Shown piece by piece: positions 36,402 to 44,207 of a DNA stretch of 64,000 nt. The notes beneath the pieces were generated by a model that was not told the DNA's origin, ran no database searches, and saw nothing but the letters and a program-made list of their open reading frames with translations. This stretch comes from Calditrichota bacterium (GTDB lineage: Bacteria; Calditrichota; Calditrichia; Calditrichales; J004): the NCBI GenBank assembly GCA_013112635.1, contig JABFGF010000009.1, forward strand, positions 1-64,000, read 5' to 3'. The position numbers were made by a program, and so were the translations under genes. Position 1 is the stretch's first letter, and each line of letters opens with the position of its first letter.

Positions 36402-37319
36402 TTATTCTTCCTCGTTTTCTTCCGGCCAGGATAGGACTGTTTTTTTATTTTTTATTCGCATTCGGATAACTGCGGCTAAAAATAATACAACAAGCAAAAC
36501 CCAAACTAAATCCGGCACATTTAATAAAACCATCCACTTATATTGCTCATCAATAAAAGCATACCAGCCAACTTCAAAATCAATAAAATCACGACCGGTA
36601 GATTTTTTAAATGCGCCATTTAGTGATTCTCTTTTTTCTAATAGATCAAGTATCTCCAATAATGCTCTGTCATCATATTCACGAATAAAATAATCGACAG
36701 CCGAGCGTGCCAGCGCATAACCTAAACGCGCCTGGTTGGATGAAAAAACAAACATCGAATCCAGAGCAGCAAGATTTTTTAGTCTATCGCTATATAAAGC
36801 ATTGGCGATTAAAACCTGCTCATCGGCGGTTAAGTTTTCGTTGCTCAACCATTGGGCAATTCCTTCATGCAGCCAGGTTGGAACATTGGTGTTGGAATAT
36901 TGAATCCCAAGATAAATATGTACCAGCTCGTGTAAAAAAACCTGGGGCAAACGATTTATTTCGTCAGCATTTGCCACCCGGATAATAATGATCTTTTTAT
37001 TTACAAAAGCAATGGCCTGCGCCCACTCGGGAAAGCCATCTGCAGAGTAAGACTGAAACTCAGCATCACTCTTTGTAAGATAAATATGGATTTCGCTTTT
37101 TGGTTTTATGCCAAAGAAATTTTCAATCCCTTTTACCCGCTCACCTGTTTTTTTAATCAGCTTTTCAACAAGTGCCAAATCTGCCGGATTATGATAAATT
37201 TTGTACGTATCACCAAAGTTATAAACTCCTTTTTCAGCCAGCGCAAAACCTTGCATCAATAAAAAAAACAGAACGGCAAAGATAGGGATTTTAACAGATT
37301 GTGACAAAAAAATTTTCAT
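36402..37319 (-). CDS. MA-family zinc peptidase, membrane-anchored
   Basis: The start at ATG 37319 gives 305 residues with a signal peptide (VKIPIFAVLFFLLMQGFALA). A TTG five codons earlier is possible. The central domain has a gluzincin signature: VFLHELVHIYLG (HExxH) and, 20-odd residues on, PTWLHEGIAQWLS with the distal Glu. A C-terminal helix (VPDLVWVLLVVLFLAAVIRM, about 265-290) anchors it, leaving a short charged tail. It is probably a periplasmic metalloprotease. The 158-base gap before the GH57 gene shows nothing. Substrate unknown. Confidence 0.82.
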   Translation of the reverse strand: MKIFLSQSVKIPIFAVLFFLLMQGFALAEKGVYNFGDTYKIYHNPADLALVEKLIKKTGERVKGIENFFGIKPKSEIHIYLTKSDAEFQSYSADGFPEWAQAIAFVNKKIIIIRVANADEINRLPQVFLHELVHIYLGIQYSNTNVPTWLHEGIAQWLSNENLTADEQVLIANALYSDRLKNLAALDSMFVFSSNQARLGYALARSAVDYFIREYDDRALLEILDLLEKRESLNGAFKKSTGRDFIDFEVGWYAFIDEQYKWMVLLNVPDLVWVLLVVLFLAAVIRMRIKNKKTVLSWPEENEEE

Positions 37320-37411
37320 GAAAATATTCAACACAATTTCAGTTTAATTGGCGGGCTGAAAATACATAAAAGGGGGCTAATAAAAAAGCCTAACCGAGAA
37401 ATAGAATGGCA

Positions 37412-38692
37412 TCAAACAGAAGCTTCGGTTTTAACCCGCTGGAGAATTAAAAAGCCGATCAAAAAGAAGAAAGTAATAACTGCCACACCGGCACGTTGGG
37501 TATTAAAAATTTCGGTGAGCAGACCAAAAAGAAAAGGTCCTGCAAAAGTGGTGGCTTTACCGGAGAAAGCAAAAAAACCAAAGAACTCATTTTCCTTATC
37601 TTTAGGTGTTAAACGCCCCATTAAAGAGCGGCTGGATGCCTGGTTTGGCCCTGCAAAAATCCCAACGATAATTCCTGCAATCCAAAAGATAGTTTTATCT
37701 GGGGCAAAAACCGCTAACAGGCTGGCAACAATTAAACCTAAATTACTAATCTGGATGGTTTTTTTACTGCCAATACGGTCATCAAAAAAACCAAACAAAA
37801 AGGCACCTAATCCTGAAGCAACATTTAATACAATCCCAAAAACAATAATCTCTGAAAAATCAAATCCGAAAGTACCGGATGCATAAATACCACCAAAGGC
37901 AAAAATGGTTATCAGGCCATCATTATAAAAAATACGTGCCAGTAAAAAATAGAGTATCTGTTTATATCCGGAGATTTGAATCAACGTACTGCGTAGCTCA
38001 AACACACTGGATTTCAGCAAGTTTAAAAAGGGAATATTGCTTTTTGTCTTTGGTCCTTTAATCCACAAAAACAAAGGAATACTAAAAATAAAAAACCAAA
38101 CAGCAACAAGAAGATTTGATGCCCTGATATTTTCGCCTGCCTCTTTTGAAAATCCTAGCATGGGAACTTCCGGGTTAACCAAACCAACTAAAGCCAATAC
38201 CAGGCAGAGTAACCCACCGAGATAACCAAGAGCCCAGCCGTAACCAGAAATACGTCCAATTTTGCCAGGTGGGGAAATTTCCGGTAAGTAAGCATTGTAA
38301 AAAACCATCCCCATTTCAAAAGAGAAATTAGCGATGATAAACCAGGTTAGAGCCTTTGCTATTTCACCGGGTAAAGCACCAAAAAGAAAAGCCGTAGCAA
38401 CAATGGATATAAGAGTTGAAAGAACTAAAAATTTCTTTCTTAAAGATCCCTGATCGGCCATGGCACCGAAAAAAGGGGAAAAAATTGCAACGAGAAGGGC
38501 GGAAATTGTAACCCCGCGCGACCAAAGTAGAGTTCCTTCAATCTCATTTGCTGCAATAGATTTTGTAAAATAAGTAGCATAAATGAAGGTTACAACCAGC
38601 GTTGTAAATGCAGAGTTGGCAAAATCATACAAAGTCCACGCAAAAATGGCTTTTGTAGATTTATTATGATTGGATCGAGTTGTCGTTTTAAT
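37412..38692 (-). CDS. MFS transporter, UMF1/Atg22-like
   Basis: The protein has twelve membrane segments and belongs to the Atg22/UMF1-type major facilitator group, as judged by the start AIFAWTLYDFANSAFTTLVV and by FFGAMADQGSLRKKFLV. Its canonical beginning (KxIxAWxLYDxANSAF) is about 20 residues upstream of the first TTG at 38632, but that region has no ATG, GTG or TTG in frame before the stop at about 38720. An ATT at 38692 has GGAG eight bases upstream, so I suggest a non-standard ATT start, giving 426 residues. The substrate is unknown; relatives move small solutes. It is a single-gene unit. Confidence 0.82.
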   Translation of the reverse strand: MKTTTRSNHNKSTKAIFAWTLYDFANSAFTTLVVTFIYATYFTKSIAANEIEGTLLWSRGVTISALLVAIFSPFFGAMADQGSLRKKFLVLSTLISIVATAFLFGALPGEIAKALTWFIIANFSFEMGMVFYNAYLPEISPPGKIGRISGYGWALGYLGGLLCLVLALVGLVNPEVPMLGFSKEAGENIRASNLLVAVWFFIFSIPLFLWIKGPKTKSNIPFLNLLKSSVFELRSTLIQISGYKQILYFLLARIFYNDGLITIFAFGGIYASGTFGFDFSEIIVFGIVLNVASGLGAFLFGFFDDRIGSKKTIQISNLGLIVASLLAVFAPDKTIFWIAGIIVGIFAGPNQASSRSLMGRLTPKDKENEFFGFFAFSGKATTFAGPFLFGLLTEIFNTQRAGVAVITFFFLIGFLILQRVKTEASV

Positions 38693-38768
38693 GGAAAGTA
38701 CTCCATATTTCTATGGAAGAAAATCTATGAGTTATTGGTCGAATTATAATATTGCTATAAACTAAGTA

Positions 38769-38795
38769 TCCCCGCATATATTTGATACACGGGGA
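38769..38795 (-). terminator. possible terminator after mglA
   Basis: TCCCCG (38769-38774) and CGGGGA (38790-38795) form a stem 50 bases beyond the mglA stop. There is no strong T-run, so efficiency is uncertain. Confidence 0.45.
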
Positions 38796-38844
38796 ATTTT
38801 AAAACTAACTATTAATAAATTATCAGCGTATGAAAAACAAGTAA

Positions 38845-39429
38845 TTACAGCTGGCTTTGAACATGTTGAACAACCAGATTGATTGTTCCTTTTAATGTAT
38901 TAAAAACACCATCACCCTTAACAGCCACTCCTTCAAAATGAGGAACATTAAAAAAGTTTAACTTCTTTTGAAGTGTTTCCACAGAATCTGCGCCAGGGAG
39001 GTCACGTTTATTATACTGAATTACCCATGGAAAATTTTCAAGAGTGTGTCCGTCTGCTTTAAGATTGCTCTCAAGATCCAATAAAGTTTCAATATTTGCT
39101 TCCATCCTATGTGGTTGTGAATCAGCAACAAATACAATCCCATCTACACCATTTAAAATAACTTTACGGCTGGATGCGTAATAAACCTGTCCGGGGACTG
39201 TATAAAGATTAAATTTTGGTTTTTTACCTTTGATACGCCCAACTTCAATCTGCATAAAATCGAAGAAAATTGTTCTGTCTTCTTTAGTTTTAAGTGAAAC
39301 CAGCTCGCCAGCTAAAGAAGGGTCAAGTTTGGAATGGATGTATTCCAGGTTTGTAGTCTTTCCGCTCATCCCTGGTCCGTAATACACAATTTTTAGATTT
39401 ATTTCTTGTAAAGCCCAATTTATAAACAT
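38845..39429 (-). CDS. mglA: MglA-type small Ras-like GTPase
   Basis: The 194-residue protein is a bacterial Ras-like GTPase of the MglA group. It has the P-loop GPGMSGKTTN (18-27), a TVPGQ motif (76-80) where Ras has DxxG, which is the MglA hallmark, and NKRD (139-142) for guanine recognition. MglA in Myxococcus sets the leading cell pole and drives gliding and type IV pili. Its partner, a roadblock protein like MglB, is the next gene upstream (gap 37 bases), and the same-strand set to 44150 encodes further signalling partners. Cytoplasmic. Confidence 0.95.
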   Translation of the reverse strand: MFINWALQEINLKIVYYGPGMSGKTTNLEYIHSKLDPSLAGELVSLKTKEDRTIFFDFMQIEVGRIKGKKPKFNLYTVPGQVYYASSRKVILNGVDGIVFVADSQPHRMEANIETLLDLESNLKADGHTLENFPWVIQYNKRDLPGADSVETLQKKLNFFNVPHFEGVAVKGDGVFNTLKGTINLVVQHVQSQL

Positions 39430-39466
39430 TTATCCGCCTCATTTTTGTAACAGGTACAATACAATA

Positions 39467-39979
39467 TTATTTAAAAGTATCATCTAAAGCATCACCAAGT
39501 AAACTACTGAAATCCGAATCAATAATTTGATCATCTTCCGGCCCACTATCTGCCTCATCTTCAAGGATACTGGCTAAATCTTCGATGGCTTTTTTGGTAT
39601 ATATCCGAATAAGCCCAAGAGTTACACTTACGTCAAATACTACTACCAGGAAAAAGTTATCACCAACATTGGAAAGATAAACATTCCTTTTTTCCCCTTC
39701 ATGAAAAAGCAGTTTAAATTTCGCTTCTTCACCAACCAGTTTTGCCATCTCCGATGTTGCTGCAAAATCACTGGCTGCTAAAGCAGATAATACTGTAGTA
39801 TTCATATTTTCAGTATTACCACGCTGGCTAATCAACTGCCCGCTCATATCAGCAAAAAGAATTGCAGATGCTTTTGTTTTTGTGGCCAATTCTGACAATA
39901 TTTTGGTTATGCCATCGTATTGGTTGCCATTCAAGATAACCTGGCGGCTGCCATCCTTCAATTTTCTTGTTTGTACCAT
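39467..39979 (-). CDS. roadblock/LC7-domain protein (MglB-like)
   Basis: The 170-residue protein has a roadblock/LC7 domain (about 20-130): YDGITKILSELATKTKASAI, FADMSGQLISQRG, SALAASDFAATSEMAKLVG, LFHEGEKRNVYLSNVGDNFF. An acidic tail (about 140-170) ends in LGDALDDTF. Such proteins act as GTPase-activating or scaffold partners for MglA. Its position directly before mglA supports this. It is larger than typical MglB (about 150). Cytoplasmic. Confidence 0.88.
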   Translation of the reverse strand: MVQTRKLKDGSRQVILNGNQYDGITKILSELATKTKASAILFADMSGQLISQRGNTENMNTTVLSALAASDFAATSEMAKLVGEEAKFKLLFHEGEKRNVYLSNVGDNFFLVVVFDVSVTLGLIRIYTKKAIEDLASILEDEADSGPEDDQIIDSDFSSLLGDALDDTFK

Positions 39980-39997
39980 ACACTACCTCATTTGTTT

Positions 39998-40741
39998 TTA
40001 CATACGCGTTGTTTGTCTTTTTTTAAGTCTTTCCAAAGCAATTGTTACACTTTCCCGCAACCTTTCTAGCGCTTCACCAAGGTGCTTAATCTCGTCATTT
40101 GTTTTAACTTCAATTCTGTCTCCAAGATTCCCCTGGCTAATTTCGTTTGCTTTAGCAGTTAGATAAATTATAGGACTTATTATTCTATTTGCAAGAATTA
40201 ATACAATTATTATGCCTATAAGTGTTATCGCGGCAATTATACTAATAATTAAAATATTAATTTCATTAACAGCATTTTCTATATACTGCTGTTTCATCCC
40301 AACCCGAATGTAACCAAGATAGCCATCTTCGACGGGCATTACAATATCACAGCACGTAACAGGTTCATTTTCTTTCAAATAAGTGATATTATTTAGTTTA
40401 TTTTCATCAGTTTCCGGCAAAATGCTGACAATCTCATTTGGAACAGGCCCGTTAAAAGTTTTTGCCATTACATTATTTTCACTGTCTTGAATGAGAATAT
40501 ATTCTACACTTTCAAAACTTAAAGCGTTGGTAATGATCTGTTTTAATCCTATTACATCTTCACTTAAAATTTGTTCAGAGGTATAATTTGCCAGGTTGGA
40601 AGCAACCGTACGTCCACGTTCAACAAGCTCTTTTTCTACTGTTTTGGAAACAGTATTATTAATTATTAAAACTAAAATTACGCCAAGAATAATATTACTC
40701 AGAACAAAAATTCCGCCAATTTTCCATCTTAAACTTATCAT
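39998..40741 (-). CDS. HAMP-domain membrane sensor without a catalytic output domain
   Basis: The 247-residue protein has two membrane helices (about 8-26 and 163-185: ILIISIIAAITLIGIIIVLI) enclosing a periplasmic sensor domain (about 30-160) and followed by a HAMP linker (about 187-240: NRIISPIIYLTAKANEISQG). It stops soon after HAMP, with a short basic helix (LERLKKRQTTRM). It has no kinase or methyl-accepting domain, so it probably passes a signal to a separate partner, likely the roadblock/GTPase proteins encoded around it. Gap to MglB-like gene is 18 bases. Confidence 0.85.
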   Translation of the reverse strand: MISLRWKIGGIFVLSNIILGVILVLIINNTVSKTVEKELVERGRTVASNLANYTSEQILSEDVIGLKQIITNALSFESVEYILIQDSENNVMAKTFNGPVPNEIVSILPETDENKLNNITYLKENEPVTCCDIVMPVEDGYLGYIRVGMKQQYIENAVNEINILIISIIAAITLIGIIIVLILANRIISPIIYLTAKANEISQGNLGDRIEVKTNDEIKHLGEALERLRESVTIALERLKKRQTTRM

Positions 40742-40759
40742 TATTATCCCAAATCCTTT

Positions 40760-41251
40760 TTAGGTTAATTCTTTTTTTATATAATTCAACATCTCAGCTT
40801 GAAATGTTATTTTCTTTTGTTCGTCCTGAATTTCATCACAAATTAGTTCAATAAGCTCTGCAACCCGTTCTGATGGAAATTTATTTTTTGTCTGGTTTAT
40901 TTCCAACAAAACATCATCTATTACAAAAGGGGCAACCGGCCCGATTATATCAATTAACACTTTTTCCATATTCGAAAAGAAAGACAATCCAAGCGTATTT
41001 TTTTCTTTTTTCTCTGCCTGATATAATTCTATTAATTCCAGCTGGTATAAATTATATAATATGCGTGTAACGTCTTTAACAGACATTGCACCAACTGCGG
41101 CAATTTCCTGAATAGACTGTTCACCATTTACCTGTGTTAAAACCATCCATTCAGCAGAACGCAGGTTTAATCCGGAGGCAGATTTTATTTCAGATTTTTT
41201 ATAAACAACGTTGGGCTCGGTAAGAAATTTACTTTTTGCTTGATTTGCCAC
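40760..41251 (-). CDS. winged-helix-like signalling protein of unknown family
   Basis: The 163-residue protein has an N-terminal helical/wing domain (about 22-80: LNLRSAEWMVLTQVNGEQSI, EIAAVGAMSVKDVTRILYNL) like the PatA/DUF4388-associated winged helix, and a C-terminal helical domain (about 85-163: NMEKVLIDIIGPVAPFVIDD, VAELIELICDEIQDEQKK). The latter resembles the C-terminal helical domain found beside roadblock proteins. Gap to the next gene is 18 bases. The role is presumably adaptor. Confidence 0.6.
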   Translation of the reverse strand: MANQAKSKFLTEPNVVYKKSEIKSASGLNLRSAEWMVLTQVNGEQSIQEIAAVGAMSVKDVTRILYNLYQLELIELYQAEKKEKNTLGLSFFSNMEKVLIDIIGPVAPFVIDDVLLEINQTKNKFPSERVAELIELICDEIQDEQKKITFQAEMLNYIKKELT

Positions 41252-41421
41252 TTTAAATCCACATTTATATAATTCGATTAACTAAATTTAAATAACGTGT
41301 TTTATAAAAGTTTGATAGTTAATTGAAATTCAAAAACCTCTGTCAGGAAGATTGACAGATAATTGTATCTTCTTTAAATGTATAACGGTCTGAAAATAAA
41401 AAAGTTAAGTAATAAAAAAAA

Positions 41422-41856
41422 TTATAAATTAGACAGCAAGCTTAATTCATCCTCTTCAAATTTGCCTTTTCTTAAAACAAGCGTTTTGTCAGTAGCATGA
41501 TTATGGGCCATTTTTATGATTTTCTTTTCCTGCAGAAGGTGAGATAAACTGACATTTAAAGTTATACGCAGCAAAGGCAGTATTTTCGGGCTTTCACACA
41601 ATGTCACCAGCAAAATATTATTGGAAAGCCGACATAAAATAAACAGGTTTTCCCAAAACAATTCAATTTCCGATACATTCTCGTCTTTTTCATTAAACAA
41701 GGCACTTATCCGCAAGGCGCGAAGAGCAATATCTTCAAGATCTTTTTTGTTAATTTTGAGACCTTCATTATGTAAAACTGCTCCCCTGCCCGATGCAATA
41801 AAAACACCTTTTACACCCGGTACATTTTTTATCTCTTTTAACCAACGTTCAATCAT
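41422..41856 (-). CDS. roadblock/LC7-like protein, second copy
   Basis: The 144-residue protein starts with a VKGVFIASGRGAVLHNEG segment typical of the roadblock fold, then a helix (DLEDIALRALRISALFNEKD) and a strand pair with LFILCRLSNNILLVTLCES. A C-terminal helix-rich part follows (RITLNVSLSHLLQ). It is more divergent than the MglB-like gene. Gap of 25 bases to the DUF4388 gene. The 170 bases between this gene and 41251 hold no gene. Confidence 0.65.
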   Translation of the reverse strand: MIERWLKEIKNVPGVKGVFIASGRGAVLHNEGLKINKKDLEDIALRALRISALFNEKDENVSEIELFWENLFILCRLSNNILLVTLCESPKILPLLRITLNVSLSHLLQEKKIIKMAHNHATDKTLVLRKGKFEEDELSLLSNL

Positions 41857-41881
41857 AATTGATTTGCCTGTTATATTTTAA

Positions 41882-42538
41882 TTAATTCTCTTTTAGACCA
41901 ATTGCCTGCTGAATCAATGGAATTACTACATCACTTTTTACTTTTTTATCCATTTGCAAAAGCAAAAAATGTTCATTATAGCCGGCAAAGAAATATTTTT
42001 GCTGCCCACTAAAAATGCTTACAAATTCCGGATGATCTAAGCCAATTGTTTTACTTAACTTTTGTGCCTGAAGCATAATAAAAGCCACATTTGGATCTTT
42101 CTTTTTTGCATCACCCTGTTCTGTTTTATCAATGCAAACACCCTCTTTGCTATTTAAGCTTACCGAGAGCACACCTTTTATGGTCAACAGCCTTTCAAAC
42201 AGTCTGTAATAGCGGTTTTCAACTTCATCCTGAGAATGATCAATTTTATGCATCCCCTCTAAAAGAAGGTTGCTCCAATTTGTTTCTATTGTTCGCACCG
42301 GGGGTTTAACGCCATTTTCAACCTTAAACTTGCCGTCCAGCAAAGCCAGCAATCTAAAAACTGCTTCTTCCCCAATATAAGGATCATATTCCGCATGAGT
42401 TACCTGCCCCTCTTCAAAGTAGATAAAACCAAACTTTGCGGCTCTTTCAATAGTTAGTTTTGCACTATTGTGCTCCATGCAGTTTAGCTGAATTAAACTG
42501 GGGAGTTTTATATCTTTTAAATTTCCTATTAGTGCCAT
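41882..42538 (-). CDS. DUF4388-domain protein
   Basis: The 218-residue protein has an N-terminal DUF4388 domain (about 1-95: LIGNLKDIKLPSLIQLNCME, AKLTIERAAKFGFIYFEEGQ, AEYDPYIGEEAVFRLLALLD) and a C-terminal half (about 110-215) that looks roadblock-like (LTIKGVLSVSLNSKEGVCID). DUF4388 proteins are part of many MglA/polarity and PatA-type systems. It is two bases before the response regulator gene, so co-translation is likely. Confidence 0.8.
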   Translation of the reverse strand: MALIGNLKDIKLPSLIQLNCMEHNSAKLTIERAAKFGFIYFEEGQVTHAEYDPYIGEEAVFRLLALLDGKFKVENGVKPPVRTIETNWSNLLLEGMHKIDHSQDEVENRYYRLFERLLTIKGVLSVSLNSKEGVCIDKTEQGDAKKKDPNVAFIMLQAQKLSKTIGLDHPEFVSIFSGQQKYFFAGYNEHFLLLQMDKKVKSDVVIPLIQQAIGLKEN

Positions 42539-42540
42539 AT

Positions 42541-42906
42541 TTATCCTAAAATATTAAAGACCATTTCCCGAAGTGATTTCATTTCGAAAGGTTTTTCCAC
42601 ATAATGTTTTGCACCAAGGTCAACAACCTCATCTTTCTTGTCATCTGAGCCATAGGCTGTCATCACAATTACTTCAGTGGTTGGATAATCCTCTTTCACT
42701 TTCTTAAGCAAATCAAGACCGCTGATACCAGGCATAAAAATGTCAGTAATTACCAGGTCAAAGGGCGATTCGGTCATCTTGTCCAAAGCCTCTTCACCGG
42801 AAGAAGCCGTTGCAACTTCGTAGTCTTTTTTAGATAGTATAAAACTTTGATATAGGCTGAATGTCAATGTTTCTTCATCATCAACAATTAGTAGGCGCCT
42901 GGCCAT
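42541..42906 (-). CDS. stand-alone response regulator receiver
   Basis: The 121-residue protein is a single CheY-like receiver: acidic pair D9/D10 (VDDEE), phospho-acceptor D55 (VITDIFMPGISG), T83 (VMTAYGS) and K105 (VEKPFE). It has no output domain, so it works by protein contact, as in polarity and chemotaxis modules. It lies two bases after the histidine kinase gene, its obvious phosphodonor. Confidence 0.93.
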   Translation of the reverse strand: MARRLLIVDDEETLTFSLYQSFILSKKDYEVATASSGEEALDKMTESPFDLVITDIFMPGISGLDLLKKVKEDYPTTEVIVMTAYGSDDKKDEVVDLGAKHYVEKPFEMKSLREMVFNILG

Positions 42907-42908
42907 AG

Positions 42909-44150
42909 TTACTCCTGCAGATTTTCTTTTACAAACGGTAAAGTTATTTTAAATGTCGCACCTTTTTCGGGTACTGATTCAACTTCAATTTTTGATTGAT
43001 TTTCTTCCAATAACCGTGATGAAATTGATAACCCAAGTCCAACGCCATCACTTTTTGAGGTATAAAATGGATTAAATATTTTCTCTAATTTTTCCGGGGA
43101 TATTCCATTTCCACTATCGGAAACTAATATACTAATTATTCCGGGGTACTCCTGGTTTTCAAAAACAAGGCTTTGCGGATCGTATTCTGCTTTTACAAGC
43201 AACACTCCACCATTCGGCATAGCATCGAAAGCATTTAGAAATAAATTGAGAATTACTTGCTCGAACTGGCTTTCATCGATGTAAATGGATGGCAGGTTTT
43301 CATCATATACGGATGAAAATTCAATTTTCCTTTTCATCAATCGCGGCGCAAGTAAAAGGTAAACGCCGTCAATAATATTTTTGAGGGAATGAAAATCAGG
43401 TTTTGGGCGGCTTGGTTTTGCAAAATGGAAAAACCTTTGCAATAGTTTATTCGAACGGTCAATTTCTTTTACAATACGCGAAACAAGCTGAGACCGGAAA
43501 TCACCCGGACTAAAACTTTCTTCAAGTACCTGGGCCGATGTTTTTATACCCGCCAGCGGATTGCGAATCTCATGGGCAATCCCCGCAGAAAGCTCACCTA
43601 ATGTTGCCAGACGATCCATTCGTTCCATTTGCTTGCGGAAATTGATTAAATCGCGGATATCGCGGAAAATAAAAATAATCCCTGTTTCTTCATCAGAGTT
43701 TTCTTTGCGCAAAATAGTTGTACTAAAACCGATGGGGATTATTGAACCATCTGCTGCAACAATATTTGCTTCCTTACTTTCAAACATCTTTTTAAGGGTT
43801 AATACCTGTTTTAAGATTAGCAACCCTTCTTCTTTGTCAGCAAAAAGCATATCGATCTGCTCACCTAAAATATCGGCCGATTTATAGCCAATAAGATTTA
43901 GCGCAGACTTGTTCATAAAAGTAACTTTTCCATCCGGATCGATGGTCATAATCCCGCTGGAAATATTTTGAATAACACCTTTATGAAACTCAAAGACCTG
44001 GTTTAATTGCTCGTACTGTTTAAGAAGTTTGTCATACTTAAACTTATACTGGTCAAGTATTTCTTTTACATCCTGGGTAGACTGCAGATCGTCAATTATG
44101 CGGTTTACGCGCAGGATAGATTCTTTTTTCTGGTTGAGATAATCACTCAT
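42909..44150 (-). CDS. PAS-domain sensor histidine kinase
   Basis: The 413-residue soluble kinase has an N-terminal coiled-coil (about 1-55), a PAS domain (about 58-170: NISSGIMTIDPDGKVTFMN), an H-box with His193 (AHEIRNPLAGI), and an ATPase domain with NLFLNAFDAMPNGG (N-box), VSDSGNGISPEKLEKIF and GVGLGLSI. This NtrB-like arrangement lacks membrane segments, so the signal is cytoplasmic. It opens the signalling operon (44150-38845) upstream of the response regulator. Co-occurrence with MglA suggests input to polarity control. Confidence 0.93.
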   Translation of the reverse strand: MSDYLNQKKESILRVNRIIDDLQSTQDVKEILDQYKFKYDKLLKQYEQLNQVFEFHKGVIQNISSGIMTIDPDGKVTFMNKSALNLIGYKSADILGEQIDMLFADKEEGLLILKQVLTLKKMFESKEANIVAADGSIIPIGFSTTILRKENSDEETGIIFIFRDIRDLINFRKQMERMDRLATLGELSAGIAHEIRNPLAGIKTSAQVLEESFSPGDFRSQLVSRIVKEIDRSNKLLQRFFHFAKPSRPKPDFHSLKNIIDGVYLLLAPRLMKRKIEFSSVYDENLPSIYIDESQFEQVILNLFLNAFDAMPNGGVLLVKAEYDPQSLVFENQEYPGIISILVSDSGNGISPEKLEKIFNPFYTSKSDGVGLGLSISSRLLEENQSKIEVESVPEKGATFKITLPFVKENLQE

Positions 44151-44207
44151 AAAATTTTTATTATTTAAAAGGTTTGAAGCTTACAGCTAATTTTTTTTGA
44201 TTGCAAA

